From the NCBI GenBank assembly GCA_031285565.1, contig JAITVY010000060.1, positions 25,533 to 89,532 of the forward strand: DNA of 64,000 nucleotides, given 5' to 3'. A program made the position numbers and the translations under genes. This DNA comes from Tannerella sp. GTDB lineage: Bacteria; Bacteroidota; Bacteroidia; Bacteroidales; Tannerellaceae. Shown here one piece after another: positions 8,339 through 17,467 of the stretch (position 1 is its first letter; every line of letters starts with the position of its first letter). The notes below the pieces were generated by a model. The model saw nothing but the letters and a program-made list of their open reading frames with translations. It made no database searches and was not told where the DNA came from.

Positions 8339-9229
8339 TTACCCATTTTGATTCAAAACAGTCTTCTTATCGTTTATATGCATGAGATATCCTAAAGGGA
8401 TAGCCAAGAGATTATAAAATCCACTGACTCTTTTCATTTTCTTTGTGAAAGGAATATCTGAATTAAAAGAAAAGCGCCAGAAATTAATCCGGGCTTTTAT
8501 TTTCTGGAGCCATGGGACTGGTGAATGACATAGTTCTGCATATGTATCCATTGAAGCCCGGGGTGATTCCATCCGTATTTTAACAATTTTGCGGGTTAAG
8601 CCATCATCCAAATAGTCGCACAAATAAATGATCTCATTAAAAATAAATAGGTTATAACTCCGACCAATCCGGTTCCAAACCAATGCTTCGGGACAAAACC
8701 GTTCATTTTCATATTCCGGAAATGGAAATTCCCGGATCACACTTGTCCTGAATATCTCTGCCATGTCTCCTTTAAAATTCATTTTATAGCGGAAATCCAG
8801 ATTGTTGCACTTTAATTCCGGGAACAGAAGTGTATCTCCGGGTGGTTTCCCCGAGAAAAGAGCCTTCACCCCGAATACTCCACCAATGCTTTCATCGTCT
8901 TTTACCCTGTTATAATGAAAAGCGATCCGCTCCAATGCATTAGCGGTCAACTGGTCGTCACTGTCGACTACAAAGAACAGTTCTCCCTGAGCCTTTTTTG
9001 CTGCATTATTTAATGCCCTGTGCTTGCCTCCGTTTTTCTGCCTGATATACTTTATATCAATTATATTTTTATCTATGAAACCGGTACAAACCTTTTCGGT
9101 ATCGTCTTCGCTTCCGTCATCTACAATGATCCATTCGAAGCCTTTATATGTCTGGCGTACCAGGCTATCATATAGATTTTTAAGAAGATAGCCCCTATTG
9201 AAGGTTGGAGTGAAGACGCTTATTTTCAT
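8339..9229 (-). CDS. Glycosyltransferase family 2
   Basis: 296 residues. N-terminal GT-A signature MKISVFTPTFNRGYLLKNL, nucleotide-binding WIIVDDGSEDDT, then GGKHRALNNA and the metal-binding FVVDSDDQL (DxD). The C-terminal third is basic, with no obvious membrane segment. The protein should transfer one sugar of the repeat unit at the cytoplasmic face of the membrane; donor and acceptor cannot be read from sequence. It lies 11 bases before the GT4 gene and 1 base after the polymerase gene, inside the operon. Confidence 0.83.
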   Translation of the reverse strand: MKISVFTPTFNRGYLLKNLYDSLVRQTYKGFEWIIVDDGSEDDTEKVCTGFIDKNIIDIKYIRQKNGGKHRALNNAAKKAQGELFFVVDSDDQLTANALERIAFHYNRVKDDESIGGVFGVKALFSGKPPGDTLLFPELKCNNLDFRYKMNFKGDMAEIFRTSVIREFPFPEYENERFCPEALVWNRIGRSYNLFIFNEIIYLCDYLDDGLTRKIVKIRMESPRASMDTYAELCHSPVPWLQKIKARINFWRFSFNSDIPFTKKMKRVSGFYNLLAIPLGYLMHINDKKTVLNQNG

Positions 9230-9230
9230 A

Positions 9231-10298
9231 CTAAGAATAGAAGAATGTTACTACTAAACTTGCAAGAATCAATAATGCAAGTTTCTGGGGCTGATACTTT
9301 ACCAAATGTTTTTTTAGCAATGGATAAACTATAACAATTGATATGATAAACCATGATAAATAAGCGATCCGGTTTGTATATGCAGCCCTGATTAATATTA
9401 TCCATACCGAGTTTGCTATAATATACGTATTCAACAAAATAACATAAAACACATCATTAAATTTTAGCTTATATCGATAATACATCCCCAATAAGATGGG
9501 AATAAAACTATAGATGATAAAATCAATTCTAAATCCTCTTTGTACAGTTTCCCCATCCAATTCGTTTACAAAAAAGTTCTCGACTCTTCCTGTGGAGGAA
9601 ATCAACGGTTGAAAATGTAAATTCTCAATAATATGACCAAAAAACAGTGAAAAAAAGATAGCTGCAAACCAGATAGCAGTATAGACTTTGGTATTTTTGT
9701 AAAACGATGAAACCATAAAAGCCAGTAGGGGCAAAATCATTGAGTTATGGAATGTAACCGATATGAGCATACATAAAAACATTACCGGTTTCTTTTCGTA
9801 AAACAAAAAACTGAATATGAAAATAGAAGCGGCTAAACCGTTCCTGATTCCGTTTATCCCATATCCCCAGAATGATATCATGGAGATATATAAAGCCAAT
9901 GCGTAAAAAGCATAATTATTGTACCATTTTCTGAAAACAATATATACGGGAATAATATATAAACAGGCACATAAAATATAAAACAACTCGATGTTCAGAT
10001 AGTCAGCGCCAAACTTCATCAGCATGTTGAATCCCGGTTCTTTTTCATATACTGATGGGTCAAAATGGTTGAACAATCTTGTATAATTTGAGGTATCGCC
10101 CAGATATCGCCAGTTTCCCATTGGATCCCTGAGTCCGAAAAATAAAACAACAATTAGGATTAAGATAAAAGACATGATATTATTAAACCTGTTGCTTGCG
10201 TATAAGGTTCCATCTTTCAATGCGTGCAATAGAACGAAAAGCAAAATGGAACCAATTATGGCATAATAAGCAATCTTATAATATTCTACCGGTATCAT
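9231..10298 (-). CDS. EpsG-family polysaccharide polymerase (Wzy-like)
   Basis: 355 residues and strongly hydrophobic, with about ten likely membrane helices. The N-terminal FFGLRDPMGNWRYLGDTSNYTRLF segment, with its Arg and Asp-Thr-x-x-Tyr pattern, is typical of EpsG/Wzy proteins, as are the YALALYISMISFWGYGINGIRNGLA helix with its conserved Arg and the loop FHNSMILPL. Such proteins join lipid-linked repeat units at the outer face of the inner membrane. Its ATG overlaps the stop of the preceding GT4 gene (ATGA), so translation is probably coupled. It is the only polymerase candidate in the cluster. Confidence 0.8.
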   Translation of the reverse strand: MIPVEYYKIAYYAIIGSILLFVLLHALKDGTLYASNRFNNIMSFILILIVVLFFGLRDPMGNWRYLGDTSNYTRLFNHFDPSVYEKEPGFNMLMKFGADYLNIELFYILCACLYIIPVYIVFRKWYNNYAFYALALYISMISFWGYGINGIRNGLAASIFIFSFLFYEKKPVMFLCMLISVTFHNSMILPLLAFMVSSFYKNTKVYTAIWFAAIFFSLFFGHIIENLHFQPLISSTGRVENFFVNELDGETVQRGFRIDFIIYSFIPILLGMYYRYKLKFNDVFYVILLNTYIIANSVWIILIRAAYTNRIAYLSWFIISIVIVYPLLKKHLVKYQPQKLALLILASLVVTFFYS

Positions 10299-11413
10299 CG
10301 ATTCATTTCTTTAAATAACTTTTTACAATAATATTCCCATGTGCATTTTTCCAATACCCGCGAGCGGGCTTTTCGGGCTTGTTCTTCCAGATATTCTTTA
10401 TTCTCAATTAATTTGATTATTAAGCCGGTCAGTTGTCTTTTATTATCCTGTTCAATCAACCAGCCTCCGTTTTCCTGTTCAATTGCATCCGGAATACCCC
10501 CGGTATTTGCTCCAATTGTTGGTATTCCGCAGGATTGTGCTTCAAGAAATACCAACCCAAATCCCTCTACCTGTGTACTTAATGAAGACTGCCGTGTACA
10601 AAGGATAAAAACATCCGATTGATTATAAAAACCAGGTAATTCCTCATCCGGGACATATTTGTGTAGAAACACTTGGTTCTGAAGGTTTAACTTCTCGACT
10701 AATATTTCCAGATCGTTTAAATAAGGTCCTTTCCCTGCAATATGCAGTTCGACTTTGTCCAGATATGTTTCTGGTAGTTCCGAAATAGTATGAATAACAA
10801 AATCATGCCCTTTGAATTTGAGTATTCTCGACACCGAACAAAGTTTTAGTTTATTACTATCCGGTTTCCTTTCCATAGGCATAAAATAATTGTGATTAAC
10901 AGCCAAAGGAATAGCTACCACGTTTGCTTTATCTGTTATTCCGGAAACCAACCGGGCTGTGTAGTTGCTGTTTGTAATCACTTTTTTAGCATGGTTCAGA
11001 ACAAACGGTGAATAAAACGGCAACCAAAACCATTTCCTGAATTTCGAATCACCGGATAAAAATTCGGTACCATGACCTAAAATGAACACATTCCTCATGC
11101 CTGAAATCAATGAAATAAGTCCTTCCGGATGCCAGACACCACACAACACATCGACTTCATTATTGTCTCTGATATTCCTTAAATAACGATAAGCTGCAAG
11201 TTCACATTTAATCCTGGATGCGGGGAGTTCAACAATATCAATTTCATTGTAATTATAAGGAACATGCGCTTGGTCTTTTTTCCGGGTTAAAACAGCTACT
11301 TTATCATAATACTGCTTTGCCCCGATTGCAATTTCATGACACAAGCGGGCAATTCCCCCGTTGGATGGCGGATAATCATATGAGAATAATAATAGCGTTT
11401 TTTTTCTATCCAT
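10295..11413 (-). CDS. Glycosyltransferase family 4
   Basis: 372 residues of GT-B type. The N-terminus MDRKKTLLLFSYDYPPSNGGIARLCHE carries the Gly-Gly loop; TNSNYTARLV marks the inter-domain region. The C-terminal domain has CSVSRILKFKGHDFVI and the retaining-GT4 motif EGFGLVFLEAQSCGIPTIGANTGG with two spaced Glu. It is cytoplasmic or membrane-associated and should add a sugar of the repeat unit. The start overlaps the end of the frameshifted acyltransferase by 8 bases, and its end overlaps the polymerase start. Confidence 0.84.
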   Translation of the reverse strand: MDRKKTLLLFSYDYPPSNGGIARLCHEIAIGAKQYYDKVAVLTRKKDQAHVPYNYNEIDIVELPASRIKCELAAYRYLRNIRDNNEVDVLCGVWHPEGLISLISGMRNVFILGHGTEFLSGDSKFRKWFWLPFYSPFVLNHAKKVITNSNYTARLVSGITDKANVVAIPLAVNHNYFMPMERKPDSNKLKLCSVSRILKFKGHDFVIHTISELPETYLDKVELHIAGKGPYLNDLEILVEKLNLQNQVFLHKYVPDEELPGFYNQSDVFILCTRQSSLSTQVEGFGLVFLEAQSCGIPTIGANTGGIPDAIEQENGGWLIEQDNKRQLTGLIIKLIENKEYLEEQARKARSRVLEKCTWEYYCKKLFKEMNR

Positions 11414-12388
11414 TTTTTAAAGTTTTATTTCCAACAAGAAAAGGAAAATATCTATTGAGAATAAAAATAACAGGAACTAATAATATAATTGAAACTATAG
11501 CAACTAGCAGACATTTTAAAATGCCTTCTGTGAATTTACTTAAAAATAGGTATGAGATAAATTGAACTTTAAGATGTAAACACATGATGGCTAAACTGTT
11601 TACACCTAACCACCTGATTGTTTTAAAAGCAGGAATCATCTTAAATATAAAGAAAAAACCAATTATAAATGATAATGCATTGATTAGGAAAAGGAAAGGA
11701 TTGCCTAACTGGTTAATTCTGACATCTACAATTCCGTTATGTATTAAACATATAAAACCCAATAAAAAAACACATATAATTACTGCTGAGAGTTTGAAAA
11801 TACCTGTAATTTTGACATTTTTCATTATAAATCCAATAAAGAAAAAAGCAAGACTGACAAGACTGAATTTATACTATAAGGAAGATTAAGCAGCTTAAAT
11901 CTACTTAGCCAGAAACCTGTTAAAGTTAGAATAATTATTATTATAATTCCTATCTTCCCAGGATATTTTAGAATAGTATATGCTAATATTAATAAGCAAA
12001 ACAGAGCCGGTAAATACCAGAGTACAATATTCCAGGATAAAAAAGGAGGATTACTTAAACCCAATATTGTACCTATCAAAAACTCCTTCCATGTGATTAT
12101 ATTATCAGCATTTTTTATTTTTTCAGGGATCCAGTATAATAAGAAAGAAGATAAACTAAAAAAGAGATAAGGAATTATTATACGCTTAAATTTAGTTTTA
12201 AGAAAAATAGTGAATGGAATATCTTTATTGAATAAAAAACCGGAAATGAAAAAAAACAATGGCATGTGAAATGAAAAGATAAATTTTGCAATATCTTTTC
12301 CAATATGAGTATGTCCCAACACAACTAAAAAGATCCCAAAACCTTTCAGCATGTCGATATAATTTAAATGAATTTTATGTTCGTTCAT
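11406..12388 (-). pseudogene. Acyltransferase-3 (OafA-like) gene, frameshifted
   Basis: Two reading frames together give one acyltransferase-3 membrane protein of about 334 residues. The first (12388 down to 11825) starts with the family signature YIDMLKGFGIFLVVLGH and the SFHMPLFFFISGFLF helix, then ends prematurely in LLFSLLDL. The second (from 11825) begins MKNVKITG and continues the membrane helices. Adding one T to the six-T run (plus-strand A run 11842-11847) joins them as VLLFFFIGFIMKNV, exactly what the family needs. The enzyme would O-acetylate sugars of the exopolysaccharide. The broken frame may be a real mutation, a slippage-prone phase-variable tract, or a sequencing error. A short overlap of TAA with ATG could allow some reinitiation. 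Confidence 0.85.
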
Positions 12389-12398
12389 ATTTGCTCTT

Positions 12399-13286
12399 TT
12401 ATTCGGCAATTGTACATTTCGGCATTTGTCTGGCTATCAATAAGCCTTCTTTCAACCCTTTCAGATAACTGTTAATCAGGTTTACTTTTTTATAAGAAAA
12501 TATGTAAGCTATACCTAATTTCATCATAAATAAATTGGCTGTTATTTTATTATACCACTTTAGGTATCGTTGAATTATAATCGTACGATTCCTTACAAGT
12601 GAAAAAATATATTTATCTATATCTTTGACCCTGCAACCTCCCGTATCGGCAGCCAGATGATATACATGGGCATCGTAATTGAATAATATTTTATAGCCGT
12701 TTCTTATTACCCTAAGGCAAAGGTCGGTTTCTTCAAACAATGCAGCTCCTTTGGAAAGATGTTCGTCTACACCGCCGACTTGCTTTATTACCGATTTTTT
12801 TATTGAAAAATTACCACCTCCTGCATGATCCACCGTCATCAATCCTTTTTTATAGAAACCTCTTTCAGGAGTTGCGGTCCAATAATTGAATTTGCCGGTT
12901 CTGCTTTCTGCCTCCTTTTTATATTTCTCGGTAATTCCTCCGGCAACTACACCGATACCTTTCTGTGTGATATACCGGTAATGTTCTGCCAGTAAGTTTT
13001 TTTTGCACGAGATATCGTCGTCCAGATACAGTATATAATCATAAAGAGCATGCTCCCAGCCGAAGTTTCTGGCTTCCGGTAATCCTTTGAAAAAAGTGAT
13101 ATGAAAATACTTTATAAAAGGATATTTCCATTGATATTCATCAATCGCGTAATTATATGTATCCGACTGATCTACAATCAGAATCTCAAATGGATGGTCG
13201 AATTCCTGGACAACCAGATAATCAAGTGTGTCAGTCAGAAACGTTGTCCTGTTTAACGTTGGTAAAACGATCGATATTCCTTCCAT
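12399..13286 (-). CDS. Glycosyltransferase family 2
   Basis: 295 residues. GT-A start MEGISIVLPTLNRTTFLTDTLDYL, nucleotide-binding EILIVDQSD, GLPEARNFGWEHA, metal-binding YLDDDISCKKN. Later VDHAGGGNFSIKKSV and GAALFEETDLCLRV contain the ED catalytic-base region of family 2 enzymes. The C-terminal 60 residues are basic and hydrophobic and may lie on the membrane. It should transfer one sugar of the repeat unit. Its ATG is two bases after the end of a deleted acyltransferase remnant. Confidence 0.84.
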   Translation of the reverse strand: MEGISIVLPTLNRTTFLTDTLDYLVVQEFDHPFEILIVDQSDTYNYAIDEYQWKYPFIKYFHITFFKGLPEARNFGWEHALYDYILYLDDDISCKKNLLAEHYRYITQKGIGVVAGGITEKYKKEAESRTGKFNYWTATPERGFYKKGLMTVDHAGGGNFSIKKSVIKQVGGVDEHLSKGAALFEETDLCLRVIRNGYKILFNYDAHVYHLAADTGGCRVKDIDKYIFSLVRNRTIIIQRYLKWYNKITANLFMMKLGIAYIFSYKKVNLINSYLKGLKEGLLIARQMPKCTIAE

Positions 13287-13288
13287 AA

Positions 13289-13481
13289 TTATTTTAATAA
13301 TATAATTTTCAACTTCTTCAAAACAGGTTTCTCAAAGTATTTTTGTACGCAAAAATGACAACATATTGTCATACAAATCCGGATGGCATGTCGGGAAGAT
13401 GGTTGTATAGTGATTCCAAACAACTGCAAAAGCTGCCAGACCACGCATTGCGTCCAAAAAATCAATTCTTTCCGAAGCCAT
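13289..13481 (-). pseudogene. Acyltransferase-3 remnant with internal deletion
   Basis: The ATG (13481-13479) overlaps the TAA of the preceding glycosyltransferase. The frame reads MASERIDFLDAMRGLAAFAV then VWNHYTT and stops at TGA 13334-13332 after 49 residues; this is the exact N-terminal signature of acyltransferase-3 proteins (R-x-x-x-L-D-x-x-R-G-x-A-A-x-x-V-V-x-x-H). The other frame just after it reads QKYFEKPVLKKLKIILLK and stops at 13291-13289, which matches the C-terminal EKP tail of the same family. About 300 central codons are missing. So this is a dead gene made by an internal out-of-frame deletion, wedged between two intact glycosyltransferase genes. Confidence 0.75.
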
Positions 13482-14788
13482 TATACTTTCTCAAATAAAT
13501 TAATAAAAGACTTAACCTGATTGGAAGCCAGATATCTTTTGCAATATTTTTTATCAACTTCCTGCTCCATTTTGCCTCCATTGAACAGATCTGTAAGCAA
13601 GCGGATTGATTTCTCATCCTGTTTAATGAAAATTCCCAGACCGGCTTTACTTAATTCACTTTTTGTTTCACTGATATCGGGGACCAGTGCTATGACTTGC
13701 TTTTGCAATGCTATATAATCGGTCAACTTGGCCGAATTGTTCCACCAATGGGCCTTTTCGCCTATAATTGTCAGTGCATACCTTGCTTCGGATATGAGTT
13801 TGTATAGTTCTTTTTGAGGCATATGATCTATAATTTCAACAAATTCCTGAATCCCGTATTTCTCAATGATCGGGAGTAAAAAAGGCATATTGATGTCTTT
13901 ATTGCCAACAATCTTAATTCTCATTACGTTATCTTTATTGATCTGATCAATAGCTTTTGAATAGACCCTGAAGAAAAAATCTCCGTACTCTTCTAAATAT
14001 TCGCCTGCAAAAATGATATAATTACCTTGTGATGAAATATCCTCAGGAAGATAATCATCATCTACTCCTGTAGGTATAAAATGCACCTTGTCGGAAAAAC
14101 GACCCTTATACTGGTCGTTAAAAATCAGTTCGTAAGCCGATGATGTAGTAGTAATACCGTCGGCATGCAGAAAAGTATCATCCTGGTTTTTCCTTTGTTT
14201 TTTGTAGACTGAAAACACATCCGAATGAGTTCTTTTAGCATAAGTAACGGGATCTCTGAAATCGGCAATCCATTTTAGATTATATTTCTTTTTCAATGAT
14301 AAACCTACAGCGTTTGAGGTATAAGGCGAGCATGTTGTAAATAAAATATTTACGTTGTAATTTTGAATTATTTCTTCTGCTTTTTTTATGGCAGATCTTT
14401 GCCAGGTCCAATAACGGTCGGGTGAATTCAGAAACAATTCGGTATAATTCTGAATCCATTTACTCCTTGGTTTTTTGTCTGTATGCCCGGTATTACTGAA
14501 ATAATTCTGCCGTTTCAACGACTTATAAGTCAAATCCGTGTCTGAAAGCAACATGCGAATACCCCGCAATGTCGGTTCAACATACTTTGTCCTGAAAATC
14601 GGAATCCCTTCCAACTCATCCAATAACCGGGGGTCTTCATTGAAGTTGTAATTGGTATCGACAGTCAGAACCATTGGATTCCAACCGTTTTTTTTCAGAT
14701 ACTTGGTTAGTTTGTGAGCTCTGAAAACCGCAGCATGCGTTTCGGGAGGAAAAAAGGGAGCGACAATAAGTATATTTTTATTGTTCAT
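13481..14788 (-). CDS. Glycosyltransferase, GT4-like
   Basis: About 435 residues from the ATG at 14788 (MNNKNILIVAPFFPPETHAA); an ATG at 14812 would overlap the previous gene, whereas 14788 follows its TGA by one base. The N-terminal domain has FRAHKLTKYLKKNGW and the middle has WIADFRDPVTYAKR, typical of a GT-B subgroup with a long insertion after the first domain. The C-terminal domain is more divergent: EYLEEYGDFFFRVYSKAI and SEARYALTIIGEKAHWWNNSAKLTDYIAL hold the donor-binding Glu/Asp region. Sugar specificity is unknown. Its TAA overlaps the ATG of the acyltransferase remnant. Confidence 0.75.
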   Translation of the reverse strand: MNNKNILIVAPFFPPETHAAVFRAHKLTKYLKKNGWNPMVLTVDTNYNFNEDPRLLDELEGIPIFRTKYVEPTLRGIRMLLSDTDLTYKSLKRQNYFSNTGHTDKKPRSKWIQNYTELFLNSPDRYWTWQRSAIKKAEEIIQNYNVNILFTTCSPYTSNAVGLSLKKKYNLKWIADFRDPVTYAKRTHSDVFSVYKKQRKNQDDTFLHADGITTTSSAYELIFNDQYKGRFSDKVHFIPTGVDDDYLPEDISSQGNYIIFAGEYLEEYGDFFFRVYSKAIDQINKDNVMRIKIVGNKDINMPFLLPIIEKYGIQEFVEIIDHMPQKELYKLISEARYALTIIGEKAHWWNNSAKLTDYIALQKQVIALVPDISETKSELSKAGLGIFIKQDEKSIRLLTDLFNGGKMEQEVDKKYCKRYLASNQVKSFINLFEKV

Positions 14789-14789
14789 A

Positions 14790-15908
14790 TCAGTTGTTAT
14801 AAAAAGTATCATACAATGTTTCTACATATTTTGAAACACTATAATTTTTTACATGCTGTAGTTCAGACTTTTTTATGCTGTTATATAATTCTGCATCTGA
14901 AATTAACAGATGCATTTTATCTGCCAGATCTTCTGGATTTAAAGGTTCATATAATAATCCGTTTTCCAGATTTGTTATAATTTCAGCAATACCTCCGGAG
15001 TTTGGAATTATTACAGGCAATCCACTTGCCATAGCTTCCAGGCATACGATTCCAAAAGGCTCATAAGGCGCCGCATGAACAAAGGCGTCACAATGAGGTA
15101 AGATTTTCTCAACATCATTTCTCAGACCTAAAAAATAAACATGGTCTTTTACCCCCAATTCATCTGATAATATTTCTAAATCCGTCCTTTGTTCTCCGTC
15201 ACCGCAAATAATTAAATTGGCAGTTATTCCGTTTCTTTTTAATAGCTGCAATGCTTTAATGGAAATATCAACCCGTTTGTTAACCCCTTTTCCTAAAGTG
15301 CCTACCGTAATAAAATTAAAATCATGCAGATTTACATTAATGATATCATCCAGTTTTTTTCCCGGTGTTGTTGTAAATTTATTGAGATCGATACAATTAT
15401 GTTGTACATGCAGCTTCCGGTTGGATATTTTATGTGTATTATGCGCCCATTTTTTTAATGATGAACTACAGACAATTATTGATTGAAAATAGAATTGAGA
15501 GATAAAATTGGCTATCCGGATAGGAAAAGATTTGAGGTAAATATCTCCATGTTCAAAACCCACTCTGATTGGAATTTTACAATAATATGCGGCAGTATTT
15601 GCAAATAAGCGCGACCAGGTTAAATGGGTTTCTACTATCTGTGGTGAATGTTGCTTTATAAATGAAGAAATGGCATCATACACTTTTTTATATTTTCTGG
15701 AAACAAAAACTTCCCGTAATCCCATGCAATGAACAGATACATCAATATCCTCAAATAAATCTTTCATTCCTGCATTATCAAACAAAACGGCTAGTATATG
15801 TGTTTCGTCAGGATGTGCAGCTTTCCTTTCTTTCAATATTGTCAATAAATGGGTTTGAGCCCCACCAAAAGCTATTTGATCTATAAAGTGTATATACTTA
15901 TTATTCAT
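14790..15908 (-). CDS. Glycosyltransferase family 4
   Basis: 372 residues. The N-terminal IDQIAFGGAQTHLLTIL is the Gly-Gly acceptor loop; the C-terminal domain has VGTLGKGVNKRVDISIKALQ, then the retaining motif PYEPFGIVCLEAMASGLPVI and NSGGIAEII. It probably uses a UDP-sugar to extend the lipid-linked repeat unit on the cytoplasmic side. It starts 7 bases downstream of the flippase gene and is followed at one base distance by the next glycosyltransferase. Confidence 0.86.
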   Translation of the reverse strand: MNNKYIHFIDQIAFGGAQTHLLTILKERKAAHPDETHILAVLFDNAGMKDLFEDIDVSVHCMGLREVFVSRKYKKVYDAISSFIKQHSPQIVETHLTWSRLFANTAAYYCKIPIRVGFEHGDIYLKSFPIRIANFISQFYFQSIIVCSSSLKKWAHNTHKISNRKLHVQHNCIDLNKFTTTPGKKLDDIINVNLHDFNFITVGTLGKGVNKRVDISIKALQLLKRNGITANLIICGDGEQRTDLEILSDELGVKDHVYFLGLRNDVEKILPHCDAFVHAAPYEPFGIVCLEAMASGLPVIIPNSGGIAEIITNLENGLLYEPLNPEDLADKMHLLISDAELYNSIKKSELQHVKNYSVSKYVETLYDTFYNN

Positions 15909-15915
15909 TGATATT

Positions 15916-17418
15916 TCATTTTAAGTACTGGGATGGTTTAAATACCAAAGCTCTTTCTTCTTTTGTTAAAATGAGAGAGAGCACTAATAAATAGATAACA
16001 GAGTAAATAATGCTTTTGATAAAAAACCAAAACCAATTATTTGTTTTAAAAAACAGAAATACAGCATATGCTAATCCCAAAACCAATATAAAAGGAAGAA
16101 TATAGGGTAAAATCGTTCTCTTGAAAAAAGACCATATATCGAATCCTATTTTACTGTAATATATATTCATGATTAGCTGGAATACGATCATTCCGCCAAA
16201 CAAACCAATGATCATCCCTGTTGAGTCATATTTATATGATAACAACCATCCCGAGAGCAATCCTAATACAACAAATATGAAAAAGGAGTAAGTTCTGAAT
16301 TTAAGTAGCTTTCTTGCTTCAAGAATCGAATGAGCATAACCCTGTGCCATTGGGATGGTATATGCAATCATTATTAACAGCGCTACAATCCATGATTTTG
16401 CATATGTTTCGCCTACCCATAAAACAATAAAATCCTGTCCCATTAAAATAAATGCTCCAAGGAAATATAACAATATGAACATGGTCAGTCTCCCGATCCG
16501 GATCATCTGTTCAGTCATCTGGTCCAGATCGGTTCCATTGCAGACGGATTGAACGGCTTTAGGGAGCATCAAACCATTTATGATGCTACCAATGGTTGTA
16601 TAGTATATTCCCAACATAACACCAACGCTATAAATTCCTACGATCGCAGTATTTGAACTGATTCCGAGAATAAACTGTCCCGAACGCCATTGAATCTGGT
16701 ATATAAATGCATAGAAAAAAACAAAAAAAGAATAATTAATTATTTCCCTGATATAAGAAAAATTGAATGCGTGCAACTTTATTTTGACATTCAATATTTT
16801 AAATACATAATAAGCAGTTATTGCAATAAAAATAAAGTTTAAAATGCTATCAACGAGTACAAGACCTATGGCATTACTTCCCATATATAAAATGGATATG
16901 ACAAGAACGGTTCTCACCACATACTTAATTATGGTCATCAACCTGGGAAAAACAAACTTTTCATATCCGGTACATATTCCGGTAAAAGCCCCTCCCGGTA
17001 TTGTAATGGTAAAATTGATAATCAGTATAATCATCATAACTCTTGCCTGCGATAACTCTTCGGCAGATAGTGTACGGTCAAACAAAAAATCGAGGTTCTG
17101 ATAAAGAAACAAACCGACAGCAATTATCAACAAACTGATGATTGAGTAGATTATGAGACAAATAGCTAAAAAATTTTCTTCCTCAGACCGATTATCCTTA
17201 GCCCTGTAGTGTGACACAAACCGTATAATAGCATTATTAAGACCCAAATCTAAAATGGATAAATAACCGACAAATGCACCTATCAATGTATATAATCCAT
17301 ATTGGGAAGGTCCTAATTTGTGAATGATAAGCGGAGTCACTATTAAACCCAATATATTGGTCAATATAAAATTCACATAGGATAAAATAGCAGCTGACTT
17401 ATATTGGCTACGTGGCAT
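15916..17418 (-). CDS. wzx: Oligosaccharide flippase (Wzx-like, MATE/PST fold)
   Basis: 500 residues with about 14 predicted membrane helices. The N-terminus QYKSAAILSYVNFILTNILGL and HKLGPSQYGLYTLIGAFVGY is the standard start of polysaccharide transporter family proteins; LSILDLGLNNAIIRFVSHY follows. It should move undecaprenyl-linked repeat units from the inner to the outer face of the cytoplasmic membrane for the EpsG-type polymerase. The gene is 49 bases downstream of the tyrosine kinase gene. Confidence 0.87.
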   Translation of the reverse strand: MPRSQYKSAAILSYVNFILTNILGLIVTPLIIHKLGPSQYGLYTLIGAFVGYLSILDLGLNNAIIRFVSHYRAKDNRSEEENFLAICLIIYSIISLLIIAVGLFLYQNLDFLFDRTLSAEELSQARVMMIILIINFTITIPGGAFTGICTGYEKFVFPRLMTIIKYVVRTVLVISILYMGSNAIGLVLVDSILNFIFIAITAYYVFKILNVKIKLHAFNFSYIREIINYSFFVFFYAFIYQIQWRSGQFILGISSNTAIVGIYSVGVMLGIYYTTIGSIINGLMLPKAVQSVCNGTDLDQMTEQMIRIGRLTMFILLYFLGAFILMGQDFIVLWVGETYAKSWIVALLIMIAYTIPMAQGYAHSILEARKLLKFRTYSFFIFVVLGLLSGWLLSYKYDSTGMIIGLFGGMIVFQLIMNIYYSKIGFDIWSFFKRTILPYILPFILVLGLAYAVFLFFKTNNWFWFFIKSIIYSVIYLLVLSLILTKEERALVFKPSQYLK

Positions 17419-17467
17419 ATTTTGTTTTCTTTTTCTTTTTTCGTAAAAGTCCTAAAGAGCTTTGGGG

